DNA of 64,000 nucleotides from Thalassospira sp. ER-Se-21-Dark (lineage in GTDB: Bacteria; Pseudomonadota; Alphaproteobacteria; Rhodospirillales; Thalassospiraceae), in assembly GCF_017922435.1 (NCBI RefSeq), contig NZ_VDEZ01000001.1:620001-684000 (forward strand). The letters are read 5' to 3'. Below the pieces are notes generated by a model, which saw only the letters and a list, made by a program, of their open reading frames with translations, searched no databases and was not told where the DNA came from. Shown piece after piece: positions 24,466-33,791 of the stretch (the stretch's first letter is position 1; each line of letters starts with the position of its first letter). The position numbers were made by a program, and so were the translations under genes.

Positions 24466-27339
24466 TCAGGCCTCCTTGCCCGGCGTTGCCGCCGGTGCTG
24501 CCGACGACGACGGATCGTGGTCCATCGGCTCGGTATTTATTTCGACATGTTCGGCCATACGTTCGACCTGCGAAAGTTTGGCAAGGGCGAGCATCACCGC
24601 CCCGACCACGGTCAGGAAGACGCCAAGGTCAAAGCCCATGGCCGATGCCAGTTCAAACTCGCCAACGATCGGCAGGTGAACATGAACAAACCCGCTGGTC
24701 AGGAACGGTAGCCCGGCAACCCAGGCTGAGACACCGGTAATCGCCGCGGCAATCACGCCAAGACCGATCATGCCATGGTAATTGACCTTCATGCGGTTCT
24801 GGGTCCAGCCAAAGCCCGACGCCATATACTGCATGACCAGCGCAACCGACACGACCAGACCAGCGATAAAGCCACCGCCCGGTTCATTGTGACCGCGCAG
24901 GAAGATGTAAACACCCACCATCAGAGACAGCGGCAACATCACACGCGTTGCCACCACCATCATCATCGGGTGACGATCCGCCGAGCGACGGTTGCTGACA
25001 ACCCAGTTGGCCAGACGTTTGGCCGCCTCACCCTGGGTCACGGTTTCAATCAGTGCAAAGATCGAAAGTGCCGCAATCCCCAGAACGATAATCTCGCCAA
25101 AGGTATCAAACCCACGGAAGTCAACGAGGATGACGTTCACAACGTTGGTGCCACCACCTTCGGTTTTCGAGTTCGCCAGATGATAGGACGAGATTGTGTT
25201 TGGCAGATCGCGGGTCATAATCGCCCAAATCGCACCACCAACCCCAAGACCCGCCGCAATCGAAACAATACCGTCACGCATCTTGCGGCCCGGCAGGCTT
25301 TCCTTCGGCGTTTCCTTGGGCAGGATGTTAAGCGCGAGCAACATCAGAATGACTGTCACCACCTCGACCGAAATCTGCGTCAGTGCAAGATCCGGTGCGG
25401 AAAGATAGATAAAGCCAAGCGATACAATCAGGCCAACCACACCAACCAGAAGCAAGGTCAGCAAACGGTTGTGATGCATAAAGACCGATGCAATACATGT
25501 CACAACCAGCAACAACCAGCCAATGGCAGCAGGCGGCGAGACTTCAAGAAGCTCACGCGTGCCCGACTGGAAGTCCGGCTGCGCGAAGAAGCCCGAAAGC
25601 CCGATCCCGATGGAACCGATGATCGTGATTGCAAGATAACGCTGCAATGACCCGTTATGCAGATTGTCCGAAACCAGTCGGCTGAGCGCGACGGCCTTGG
25701 CCATACCGCAATCAAACATTGCCTTGGCATCGGGCCGCGACAGGTTGGCGGTTGCCGACATCAGGCCACCGTGGCGCATCAGCAAAAGCGATCCACCAAT
25801 CAGGGCAATCACACTCATGCCAAGGGCCGGTGTCAGACCATGCCAGACTGACAGGTGATATTCCGGCAATTCACCACCGATAACGGCCCCTGCGGTCGCA
25901 GCGACCAGTGGCCCGGCGATGGCTGACGGGAACAGGCCGATCAGAACCACCAGAACCGTCAGCAATGCGGGCGGTGCCCACATACCAAAGGGCGGGTCAT
26001 GCGGATGATGCGGCAAGTTTTCATCACGCGGCTTGCCCAGCCAGACGTGGAAAATAAACCTGAAGGAATAGGCCACCGAGAACAGGGCACCAACGGTCGC
26101 CAGAAGCGGAACCACCCAGTTCTGATCCAGCCACATGGTGTGCCATGCTTCTTCCAGCATCATCTCCTTGGAAATGAAACCATTGAGCGGAATGATACCG
26201 GCCATCGAGGCAGCGGTGATAATCCCGATGGTGCCTGCAATCGGCATCAGGTTCAGCAACCCGCCAAAACGACGGATATCGCGGGTTCCGGTTTCATGAT
26301 CGATGATACCGGCCGTCATAAACAGGGCCGCCTTGAAGGTCGCGTGGTTGATGATGTGAAACACCCCGGCAACGGCCGCCATCGGCGTCCCGAAACCAAG
26401 CAACATGGTGACAAGGCCAAGGTGGCTGACGGTCGAATATGCCAGAAGCCCCTTAAGGTCGTGCTTGAAGATCGCAATCCATGCGCCCAGCACCATGGTC
26501 ACCAGACCAGCGGTCGCAACGATATAGAACCATTCCGGCGTGCCCGACAGAACCGGCCACATACGCGCCATCAGGAAGATGCCCGCCTTCACCATTGTGG
26601 CCGAGTGCAGATAGGCCGAAACCGGCGTCGGTGCCGCCATCGCATGCGGCAGCCAGAAATGGAACGGGAATTGTGCCGATTTGGTAAAGCAACCCAGCAA
26701 AATCAGGATCAAGGCTGGCAAATACATCGGCGATGCCTGGATCAGATCGGCGTTCTGCAAGATCACGGTCAGATCATAAGACCCGACAATATCGCCAAGG
26801 ATAAGCATCCCGGCAATCATTGCCAAACCACCAGCACCGGTCACGGCAAGCGCCATGCGCGCGCCCTGACGGCCTTCAGGCAAATGTTTCCAGTACCCGA
26901 TCAGCAGGAACGAAGACAGCGACGTCAGTTCCCAGAAAATCAACAGCAGCAGGATATTATCGGAAAGAACGATGCCGACCATGGCCCCCTGGAACAACAG
27001 CAGGAACACATAGAACCTGCCCATCGGGTCGTCCTTGGAAAGATAGAACCGCGCATAGATGATAATCAGAAGACCGATACCCAGGATCAGGGTCGCAAAT
27101 AGCAACCCGAGCCCGTCCAGGAAGAAGGTCACATTCAGACCCAGTTCCGGAAGCCAACTGTAACTGACCTGAAATACCTCGCCGGCAATGACCGCCGGGG
27201 CCTTTGCCATCAGCAAGATCAGGGCAAGCAGCGTGACAGAACCGGTCGCTGTGGCACAAGCATTGCGCCCGGCCCTGATCATTATGGCGGGTAAGACCGC
27301 CCCAATGAAGGGAAGCAAAACAATGAGGGTGAGACTCAT
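24466..27339 (-). CDS. mnhA: Mrp antiporter fused A and B subunits
   Basis: A 957-residue fusion. The first ~790 residues are MnhA (NuoL-like core with LTSLSSFLLIGYWKH, KSAQFPFHFWLPHAMAAPTP, and the MnhA-specific C-terminal region containing VVNVILVDFRGFDTFGEI). From about residue 790 an MnhB domain follows (RGHNEPGGGFIAGLVVS), ending in a Pro/Ala-rich tail. Together with C, D, E, F and G it makes a complete group 2 (pha-type) Mrp complex exchanging cytoplasmic Na+ or K+ for external H+, important for pH and salt tolerance. A-B fusion is the rule in group 2 operons. The start has AAGGG upstream and the gene leads the operon; the promoter should lie in 27340-27519. Confidence 0.95.
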   Translation of the reverse strand: MSLTLIVLLPFIGAVLPAIMIRAGRNACATATGSVTLLALILLMAKAPAVIAGEVFQVSYSWLPELGLNVTFFLDGLGLLFATLILGIGLLIIIYARFYLSKDDPMGRFYVFLLLFQGAMVGIVLSDNILLLLIFWELTSLSSFLLIGYWKHLPEGRQGARMALAVTGAGGLAMIAGMLILGDIVGSYDLTVILQNADLIQASPMYLPALILILLGCFTKSAQFPFHFWLPHAMAAPTPVSAYLHSATMVKAGIFLMARMWPVLSGTPEWFYIVATAGLVTMVLGAWIAIFKHDLKGLLAYSTVSHLGLVTMLLGFGTPMAAVAGVFHIINHATFKAALFMTAGIIDHETGTRDIRRFGGLLNLMPIAGTIGIITAASMAGIIPLNGFISKEMMLEEAWHTMWLDQNWVVPLLATVGALFSVAYSFRFIFHVWLGKPRDENLPHHPHDPPFGMWAPPALLTVLVVLIGLFPSAIAGPLVAATAGAVIGGELPEYHLSVWHGLTPALGMSVIALIGGSLLLMRHGGLMSATANLSRPDAKAMFDCGMAKAVALSRLVSDNLHNGSLQRYLAITIIGSIGIGLSGFFAQPDFQSGTRELLEVSPPAAIGWLLLVVTCIASVFMHHNRLLTLLLVGVVGLIVSLGFIYLSAPDLALTQISVEVVTVILMLLALNILPKETPKESLPGRKMRDGIVSIAAGLGVGGAIWAIMTRDLPNTISSYHLANSKTEGGGTNVVNVILVDFRGFDTFGEIIVLGIAALSIFALIETVTQGEAAKRLANWVVSNRRSADRHPMMMVVATRVMLPLSLMVGVYIFLRGHNEPGGGFIAGLVVSVALVMQYMASGFGWTQNRMKVNYHGMIGLGVIAAAITGVSAWVAGLPFLTSGFVHVHLPIVGEFELASAMGFDLGVFLTVVGAVMLALAKLSQVERMAEHVEINTEPMDHDPSSSAAPAATPGKEA

Positions 27340-27519
27340 GAAAGACCCTTATTTTTGGATATTCGCCGCATCGCCCCGAACGCGAGACAGCAAGAAAATT
27401 CCGCCAGAAGTTAATATTAGTACTGATAATGGTCAAGAAAACCCAAACAGCGCAGCTTTTTAACACCCTGCTGTCAAGTGAAGCCGATCACCAAAGATTG
27501 CAATTATAGCGGGCAAACC

Positions 27520-28725
27520 TTACTTTTTACCGCCTGCGAGCTGTATCGCCTCTGGCATCATGCGCAGTCTGACCATGGCAATCGTTCCCAAAACAGGCCC
27601 GACAGCCAACATGGCAAACGCCCCCCACCAACCTGTCTGATCGGCGACAACCGGTACAAGATGGATGGAAACAAGTGCAATCAGGAACCCGATGGCATTT
27701 TGCAGGGTTAATGCCGTGCCGACTTGATGCGGGTCAGCCAGTTCAATGACGCAGGACGAGAATTGCGCGGAATCCGCGATCACGGAGATCCCCCAAACGA
27801 TGCAGACCACAATAAGAAGTATAATCGGGGCATCGGATAACCCACCGGCAACCAACGCACAGGCACCACTAACGATCATGGCGGCAATCGTCACTGTCGT
27901 CCTACCAATCCGGTCAGCATAATATCCCCCGGCCAAGGATCCGAACGCACCGATGCCAACAATGGCAAAGGTCGAAAGTGCGGACCAGACACCGGGATTA
28001 TCCATCACACGATCCGAAAACGCGCCATACAGGAACAATCCGATCCAGCCCCACATGGCATACAGTTCCCACATATGCCCAAAATAGCCATAGCAGGCAT
28101 GGCGCAGCGGCTTGTTTGCCCAGATCTTGCCAACCATTTTGGGATCAAACCGTGGGGAACGTCCCGGTGTCCCGCCCAGATGCACAAAAAGGATGGCAAT
28201 CGCCGCGATATAGGCGGTCACACTGGCAGTCATGATCACGTATCGCCAGTCCAAGGGCACCGCAACAGCAAACAGGTGCGGCATCGCAGACCCCATGGTC
28301 AGCGCCCCGACCAAAAGCCCGACCAAGAAACCGGTATCCCCGCGTGACCAGGTTGCCACCATCTTCATGCCAATCGGATAAATCCCGGCCATGCAAACGC
28401 CCGTGATCAACCGCAGTAGGATCACGACAATACCGTCAACCGGAACAACGAGGATCAGGATATTGGCAGTCGCGGCAATCATCGCCGATGCCGCCCAAAA
28501 CCGCCGGGGCTCGATACGATCCGCCAGACCCAGGATCGCACTGGTTACAGTTCCCAGAACAAAACCCAGCAAAACTACACTGGTAAATAATGAAGATTGC
28601 AGCGCCCCAATACCAAACTCACTGCGCAATTGCGGCAGCACCGCTGTGGCCGAAAACCACAGCGCAAGCGCCATCAACTGGCAGATCGTGATCATGGAAA
28701 CGGCAAAAGTCTTGCCCGTACGCAC
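27520..28725 (-). CDS. MFS transporter
   Basis: A 401-residue major facilitator with 12 predicted helices. The motif-A-like loop between helices 2 and 3 (LGLADRIEPRRFWAAS) and its counterpart between helices 8 and 9 (GYYADRIGRTTVTIAA) are visible. The Pro-rich cytoplasmic loop near the middle (GGTPGRSPRFDPKMVG) resembles CynX/NimT-like or nitrate/drug efflux relatives. Substrate cannot be assigned. The start is GTG at 28725, preceded by GGGGGAAG. It is divergent from the permease gene at 28858 and not in an operon. Confidence 0.85.
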   Translation of the reverse strand: MRTGKTFAVSMITICQLMALALWFSATAVLPQLRSEFGIGALQSSLFTSVVLLGFVLGTVTSAILGLADRIEPRRFWAASAMIAATANILILVVPVDGIVVILLRLITGVCMAGIYPIGMKMVATWSRGDTGFLVGLLVGALTMGSAMPHLFAVAVPLDWRYVIMTASVTAYIAAIAILFVHLGGTPGRSPRFDPKMVGKIWANKPLRHACYGYFGHMWELYAMWGWIGLFLYGAFSDRVMDNPGVWSALSTFAIVGIGAFGSLAGGYYADRIGRTTVTIAAMIVSGACALVAGGLSDAPIILLIVVCIVWGISVIADSAQFSSCVIELADPHQVGTALTLQNAIGFLIALVSIHLVPVVADQTGWWGAFAMLAVGPVLGTIAMVRLRMMPEAIQLAGGKK

Positions 28726-28857
28726 CGTGCTTCCCCCGCAGCATTTTTAGCATTTCGGCCATCATACACAGATGTTGTCGAATGCCTATCTTGGAACAGT
28801 TCACCTTTCCAGCCGTTTCAACAGTACCCCGACACCTGAAATGGCAGGAAGGTCACA

Positions 28858-30132
28858 ATGGATTTGCTTGATCAATATTCAAACGGCGTCATGACCGCAC
28901 TTGGTTTCTTCTGGAACGCACTGTGGGCGTTTGTGCTTGGTTACGCCATCAGTGCCGCGATTCAGGTTTTCGTCCCCAAGAACCGCCTGACTGCACATAT
29001 GGGCGATGCCGGGATCGGTAGTGTTTCGCTTGCCGGTCTGTTTGGCGCGATATCAAGTTCATGCTCGTTTGCGGCCCTTTCGGCGGCACGATCCTTGTTC
29101 CAGAAAGGTGCACATTTCATTGCCACTGTCGCCTTCATGTTCGCATCGACCAACTTGGTCATTGAACTTGGCGTTCTGATCTTCCTGTTTCTGGGGTGGC
29201 AGTTTCTGGCCGCCGAAATCATTGGGGGTATCCTGATGATTGCGATTTCTGCTGTTCTGATCCGTGTGACATATCCCAAGGAGATGATTGAAGCCGCCAA
29301 GCAACATGCCGACGCGGAAACCGGCAGCGAAGAAGACGACTTCGACTGGAAGAAACGCATCAAGTCCAAGCAAGGCTGGCAGCAGGTTGGTAACCGCTTT
29401 GTCATGGAATGGCAGATGGTCTGGCGTGAAATCCTGATCGGCTTCACGATTGCCGGCTTTATTGCGGTCTTTGTCCCGGCCGAATTCTGGCAGACCTTGT
29501 TCCTTGCCGGGGACGGCACCGGTAAGGCGGCAGATTTGCCGTTCCTGACCGTTCTTGAAAACGCCCTTGTGGCACCATTTGTCGCGGCCGCGACCTTTAT
29601 CGGCTCGATGGGTAACATTCCATTGGCGACAGTTCTTAGTGCCGGGGGTGTCAGCTTTGCCGGGATTATGGGCTTTATCTATTCGGACCTGATGGTCCCG
29701 CCACTGGTCAAGGTCAATGCCCGGTATTATGGCTGGAAAACTGCGCTTTATATCGCGGGGGTCATGTATGCCAGTATCGTCGCCACTGCCCTTGTGCTGC
29801 ACTATGCCTTTGTCGCACTTGGCGCACTGCCCGAAAGCAGCCGCGACATCGCCGAGGTCAGTGCCTTTGGCGTCAATTATACGCTGTTCCTGAATATCGC
29901 GGCCTTTGGGCTGATCGGCATCTTGCTGTGGCTCCGCCGCGAAGGCCAAAAGGCAGCACAGCATGACCACGAGCATGATCATGGTGGCCACGACCACAAC
30001 CACGGTCATGATCACGATCATGATCACGACCATGGCGACGGGTCTTTGCTTTCCCTCAAAAACGTGATTGTCGGGACCGCACTTACGCTGCTTGCAGGTG
30101 GCCTAGTACTTAAGGCAACCAGTTTGATCTAA
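28858..30132 (+). CDS. Permease (DUF318/ArsP-like) with His/Asp tail
   Basis: A 424-residue membrane protein of the predicted permease family PF03773 (DUF318), which includes ArsP-type organoarsenical exporters. About eight to nine hydrophobic segments are arranged as two halves. The first half holds the family signature GLFGAISSSCSFAALSAARS with a Cys, and the second GSMGNIPLATVLSAGGVSFA. Between residues ~368 and ~395 is a run of His/Asp (HDHEHDHGGHDHNHGHDHDH) before a last helix (~400-422), a likely metal-binding loop. Its Cys arrangement differs from the ArsP three-Cys set, so the substrate may be a metal ion rather than an organoarsenical. GGAAGG precedes the start. Confidence 0.8.
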   Translation: MDLLDQYSNGVMTALGFFWNALWAFVLGYAISAAIQVFVPKNRLTAHMGDAGIGSVSLAGLFGAISSSCSFAALSAARSLFQKGAHFIATVAFMFASTNLVIELGVLIFLFLGWQFLAAEIIGGILMIAISAVLIRVTYPKEMIEAAKQHADAETGSEEDDFDWKKRIKSKQGWQQVGNRFVMEWQMVWREILIGFTIAGFIAVFVPAEFWQTLFLAGDGTGKAADLPFLTVLENALVAPFVAAATFIGSMGNIPLATVLSAGGVSFAGIMGFIYSDLMVPPLVKVNARYYGWKTALYIAGVMYASIVATALVLHYAFVALGALPESSRDIAEVSAFGVNYTLFLNIAAFGLIGILLWLRREGQKAAQHDHEHDHGGHDHNHGHDHDHDHDHGDGSLLSLKNVIVGTALTLLAGGLVLKATSLI

Positions 30133-30168
30133 AAGAAAAAAAGTGCCGCCGGCAAAGCCGAGCGGCAC
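30130..30168 (-). terminator. Terminator of the ABC/CoA-ligase operon
   Basis: GTGCCGC pairs with GCGGCAC (30143-30149 and 30162-30168), with CGGC/GCCG extending the stem inward. On the minus strand it is followed by TTTTTTTCTTTT. It lies 43 bases after the stop of the PaaK-like gene; the plus-strand permease gene ends just before it. Confidence 0.85.
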
Positions 30169-30211
30169 AGGTTTCCCGAGCGGGAATGAAATACTAAGTC
30201 AGTTAACTTAA

Positions 30212-31447
30212 TCAGGTCAGATCACGCTGATCATCAATCACTTTGCCGTCATTGGGCAGACTGCCAACATCTGCGGCCAAAACCGTCCCGCGCAGCTTGC
30301 AAACACTGGCAAGCGTTTCGGCAATCGCATCAATCTGGCCGTCATCAATACCCTCGCAGGTCAGGGTCATGACGTCGTTATCGTTTTCGCGGGTAACGAC
30401 AAGCCGCGCCTTGGCAATGTCGCCATGACGTTTGACGATTTCACCGATCTGTTGCGGATGAACAAACATGCCCTTGATCTTGGTGGTCTGATCGGCACGC
30501 CCCATCCAGCCCTTGATACGATGGTTTGTGCGACCACAGGCGCTTTCACCCTCGGCAATTGCCGACAAGTCGCCGGTTGCAAACCGGATCAGCGGATAGT
30601 CCATATTAAGCGTGGTGACGACGACTTCGCCAACCTCGCCCTCTGCCACCGGCTCACCCGTGCCCGGACGGACGATTTCAAGAATGATGTCTTCGGCAAC
30701 AATCATGCCGTCCTTGGCATCGCTTTCATAGGCAATCAGGCCAAGGTCGGCACTGGCATAGCATTGCAGCATGGCGATATCGCGTTCGGCAAACCACGAC
30801 CGCAGACTTTCTGGCAATGCTTCGCCCGAGACAAGTGCGCGCTTGATCGATGAAATATCCGCACCGAGTTCCTCAGCCTTTTCGATCAGGATCTTCAGGA
30901 AGGATGGTGTACCGCTATATCCGGTTGGTTTAAGGTCGCTGATTGCCTTGACCTGTGCTTCGCTTTGCCCAACTCCGGCCGGAACGACAACACACCCGCA
31001 GGCACGTGCGCCACTGTCAAAGATAAAGCCACCCGGTGTCAGGTGGTAGGACAGGCAATTATGAACAATATCGCCGGGGCGGAACCCAGCGGCAAAGAAC
31101 GCACGGCCCATCCGCCACCAGTCATCGCCCTTGCCCTGTGGGTCATAAATCGGCCCCGGGCTTTGGAACAGGCGCGCCATCGCCGGGATTGGCGTTGCAT
31201 TCAGACCCGCAAGCGGCGGTTCTTTGGCCTGTGCATCAATCAGATCCGACTTGCGGGTCAGCGGCAGTTTCGCCAGCGCCTCGCGGGTGGTGATTTTTTG
31301 CGGCTCGATATCGGCCAACAGTCGACCATAAGCCTTCGATTGTGACTTAGCATGATGCAGAATGCGCGGCAGCGCTGCCATCAAGCCGGCCTCGCGGCTT
31401 CCGGGAGTTCGCGTTTCGCGCTCGTCATAATAAGTTTTAAGCATCAT
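30212..31447 (-). CDS. Phenylacetate-CoA ligase family protein
   Basis: A 411-residue adenylate-forming enzyme of the PaaK family (AMP-binding plus PaaK C-terminal domain). Visible blocks are the substrate region LSYHLTPGGFIFDSGARACG, GYSGTPSFLKIL, the YASADLG stretch in place of YGxTE, the RFATGDLS motif with the ribose-binding Asp, and the hinge/C-domain segment GRADQTTKIKGMFVHPQQI. The P-loop (SSGTTGxP) is altered: the corresponding area reads LFQSPGPIYDPQGKG, as in a known PaaK subgroup that accompanies Liv-type transporters. It is the last gene of the operon and probably activates the imported carboxylate to a CoA ester. The exact acid is not readable. Confidence 0.85.
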   Translation of the reverse strand: MMLKTYYDERETRTPGSREAGLMAALPRILHHAKSQSKAYGRLLADIEPQKITTREALAKLPLTRKSDLIDAQAKEPPLAGLNATPIPAMARLFQSPGPIYDPQGKGDDWWRMGRAFFAAGFRPGDIVHNCLSYHLTPGGFIFDSGARACGCVVVPAGVGQSEAQVKAISDLKPTGYSGTPSFLKILIEKAEELGADISSIKRALVSGEALPESLRSWFAERDIAMLQCYASADLGLIAYESDAKDGMIVAEDIILEIVRPGTGEPVAEGEVGEVVVTTLNMDYPLIRFATGDLSAIAEGESACGRTNHRIKGWMGRADQTTKIKGMFVHPQQIGEIVKRHGDIAKARLVVTRENDNDVMTLTCEGIDDGQIDAIAETLASVCKLRGTVLAADVGSLPNDGKVIDDQRDLT

Positions 31448-31505
31448 ACCCGACTTTCATTCAAAGGCGTCCACCACACCGATACACGGGATCGGTGTTT
31501 TAATC

Positions 31506-32327
31506 CTAGAGCCAACGTTTGCGGCGCTTGTAGGACTTGATGTTCTTGAAACTTTTGCGTTCTTCAGACCCGCCGCCAAGATAGAACTCCTTAACGTCCT
31601 CGTTATTCAGAAGCTCGTCACGGGTGCCATCCAGAACAACCTTACCGCTTTCCATGATGTAACCATAGTCGGCAACCTTAAGCGCAAAGTTGGCGTTCTG
31701 TTCAACAATGAGCATGGTGATGCCCTGTTCGCGGTTGATCTTTTCAATAATCCCGAACACTTCCTTGACCAGAAGCGGCGACAAGCCCATTGACGGCTCA
31801 TCAAGCAAGATCATTTTGGGCCGCGCCATAAGCGCACGGCCAATCGCCAGCATCTGTTGCTCCCCACCTGAAAGGTAACCGGCAAGTCCGGTACGTTCCT
31901 TAAGGCGCGGGAAATATTCAAAGACCATTTCAATATCGTCTTTGACCTTGTTGTCCTTGCGCGTATAGGCGCCCAGACGCAGGTTTTCGATGCAGGTCAT
32001 ATCCTCGATGATACGGCGGCCTTCCATAACCTGAAACAGGCCGGAGCGCACGATATCCTCGGGATTGCCATTGGCAATCTGGTTGCCCATGAAGCTGATG
32101 TCACCACGGGTAACTTCGCCGTCCTCGGTTTTCAGCAAACCCGAAATCGCCTTGAGCGTCGTGGATTTACCAGCCCCGTTCGGGCCAAGAAGGGTAACGA
32201 TCTTGCCTTGCGGAACCTCAAGCGAGACGCCACGCAGGACCAGAATCACCTCGTCATAGACGACTTCAATATTGTTGACCGACAGCATCGGTTCGGCGGT
32301 TTCGATTTTGCGGGCGGGCTCTGCCAT
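31506..32327 (-). CDS. livF: Liv-type ABC transporter ATPase (LivF)
   Basis: A 273-residue LivF-type ATP-binding subunit. Walker A is GPNGAGKST, the Q-loop region contains FQVMEGRRI, the signature is YLSGGEQQMLAIGRAL, and Walker B is MILLDEPSMGLSPLL. A basic C-terminal tail (KSFKNIKSYKRRKRW) extends ~20 residues beyond usual LivF. The start at 32327 follows AAAGGG. It works with LivG as the ATPase pair of the importer. Confidence 0.92.
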   Translation of the reverse strand: MAEPARKIETAEPMLSVNNIEVVYDEVILVLRGVSLEVPQGKIVTLLGPNGAGKSTTLKAISGLLKTEDGEVTRGDISFMGNQIANGNPEDIVRSGLFQVMEGRRIIEDMTCIENLRLGAYTRKDNKVKDDIEMVFEYFPRLKERTGLAGYLSGGEQQMLAIGRALMARPKMILLDEPSMGLSPLLVKEVFGIIEKINREQGITMLIVEQNANFALKVADYGYIMESGKVVLDGTRDELLNNEDVKEFYLGGGSEERKSFKNIKSYKRRKRWL

Positions 32328-32368
32328 GGTGTCCCTTTCGAATGATCTTCTTGTGATCTCCAGCTGTC

Positions 32369-32404
32369 GGAGACAGGGCATCTTGCGTCTTATGCCCTGC
32401 CTCC
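32369..32404 (-). promoter_or_regulatory. Hairpin after the binding-protein gene
   Basis: ATGCCCTG pairs with CAGGGCAT (stem extended by GG(A/C)G contacts), with a 10-base loop, between the substrate-binding protein stop (32441) and livF (32327). No T-run follows. In ABC operons such hairpins usually protect the binding-protein mRNA from 3' decay, raising its level over the membrane components. Confidence 0.6.
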
Positions 32405-32440
32405 GAACAGTCTGGGAGACATTCGTCTTACTGGATGGTC

Positions 32441-33685
32441 TTAGTAACCAAGCCAGTCGTCACGACGCGGCAGCGTTACAGTCGTTACTTTTTCGACCGT
32501 TGCTTCGCCGCCCTTGGCGCTACCGTTATAGATATTGACGGTGTTGATGCCGCGATGGTCTTCGGCGGTCCAGGTTGCTTCCATGCAAACGCCTTCAAGA
32601 CCGGCCGGCACCCAGTTCTGGCGGGCATACATGCCTGCCTTGATGTTCGCGCCGGTGATGCCGCCATTGTTCTTGGCCCATTCCATGGCTTCTTTCATGT
32701 AATAGGCAGAACAAATGCCACGGATATAGTGATGGGTGCGGAACTCTTCGCCAGAGCGATCCGACATCTTGGAGATTTCGCGCACCAGATCCATGCCCGG
32801 AACACCTTCATCAGTCCAGAAGCTGGTCATCGCCGGGAAGATGTAGTTTTCGACATCGCCAATGGTTTTAAGGGTCTCGTAGTCACCAGCCCAGATGTTG
32901 GCGAGCCATTTCGGGGTGGCACCAACCGTGTCACAGGATTTCACCAGCGACACAACCGAGGGGCCAAGGTTACCAAGGTAGCCATAGTTGGTCCCGGCTT
33001 CCTTAAGGGTCAGGCACTGCGCCTTGAAGTCACCCGGCTTCATCGAAACAACCACCGGTGCGGTTACTTCAAAGCCAAGCTCGGTTGCGTATTCCGCACA
33101 GGCTTCCTTCGGGGCGTTCGGATAAGGGTGGTTATCGCCAATATGCGAGAAGACCGGCTTGCCCGAACCACCGGACTGTTTCCAGTCTTCTGCGGCCCAC
33201 TGAACCAGCGCACGGCAGGCATCGGAATAGGACGCACCATAGAAGAAGTTATAAGGTGCCGGTTTGGCGGTTTTCGGGTTTTTGCCCGTCGGGTCGGTCA
33301 GGTGACCGGAATAAGATGCGGAATAGACCGGTACTTCATCCTTGGCAACGAAGCTGATCAGGGCTTCGGTATCGCCTGTGCCCCAGCCCTGCATCGCAAC
33401 CATGTCGTTGCGCGAACGCCATTTCTTGTAGTTCGCAATCGCCTGCGGAACCTTGTAGGCATAGTCAACAGATTCAGAATCCAGAACCGTGCCATCAATA
33501 CCGCCATGGGTGTTGATGTAAGACAGCGCATCGCGCACACCATCGGCATAGAACTTGCCGATAAAGCCGGTGGCACCGGTAATGTCCATCAGATGGCCGA
33601 CAAATACCATATCGTCATCTGCTTGTGCTGCCGAGAACGACAGCCCCGTTGCGACCATCGCGGTCGCAGCAATCAATCTTTTCAT
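32441..33685 (-). CDS. Liv-type ABC substrate-binding protein
   Basis: A 414-residue periplasmic binding protein of the branched-chain amino acid (Leu/Ile/Val-binding, PF13458) type. The Sec signal peptide is MKRLIAATAMVATGLSFSAAQA. The fold begins MVFVGHLMDITGATGFIGKF, with VPVYSASYSGHLTDPTG and GYLGNLGPSVVSLVKSCDTV further on. The abundance of Trp/Tyr around the presumed cleft and the two CoA ligases in the operon argue for an aromatic or fatty carboxylate rather than an amino acid, an inference only. The ATG at 33685 follows GGGAG. Hairpins flank the gene on both sides. Confidence 0.9.
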   Translation of the reverse strand: MKRLIAATAMVATGLSFSAAQADDDMVFVGHLMDITGATGFIGKFYADGVRDALSYINTHGGIDGTVLDSESVDYAYKVPQAIANYKKWRSRNDMVAMQGWGTGDTEALISFVAKDEVPVYSASYSGHLTDPTGKNPKTAKPAPYNFFYGASYSDACRALVQWAAEDWKQSGGSGKPVFSHIGDNHPYPNAPKEACAEYATELGFEVTAPVVVSMKPGDFKAQCLTLKEAGTNYGYLGNLGPSVVSLVKSCDTVGATPKWLANIWAGDYETLKTIGDVENYIFPAMTSFWTDEGVPGMDLVREISKMSDRSGEEFRTHHYIRGICSAYYMKEAMEWAKNNGGITGANIKAGMYARQNWVPAGLEGVCMEATWTAEDHRGINTVNIYNGSAKGGEATVEKVTTVTLPRRDDWLGY

Positions 33686-33732
33686 AACGACGTCTCCCTT
33701 GGACGTTTTCACTAAAGTAAGCCTCCCGGTCG

Positions 33733-33785
33733 CCCCGTTTTTGTCCCGGCCCTTTTGTTTTTTTGTAAGCGGGCCGGGTTCGGGG
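33733..33785 (-). promoter_or_regulatory. Hairpin between livM and the binding-protein gene
   Basis: CCCGGCCC pairs with GGGCCGGG (33745-33752 and 33771-33778), flanked by an outer CCCCG/CGGGG pair, around an A-rich loop. It is transcribed ahead of the binding-protein gene. It could be a partial terminator or a processing/stability element; in combination with the hairpin at 32369 it would isolate the binding-protein message. Confidence 0.55.
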
Positions 33786-33791
33786 TTTTAG

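Noticed and set aside
24775-27102. Long plus-strand frames opposite mnhA
   Set aside because: They are His/Arg/Gln-rich, as expected of translations antisense to hydrophobic membrane-protein genes.
24466-27339. Fusion of Mrp subunits A and B as a novelty
   Set aside because: This is the known arrangement in group 2 (pha-type) Mrp operons.
29059-30033. A 324-codon minus-strand frame opposite the His-rich permease
   Set aside because: Its Met/Ile/Val-rich start is simply the reverse complement of the His/Asp codon run; the plus-strand gene has a family match and a ribosome site.
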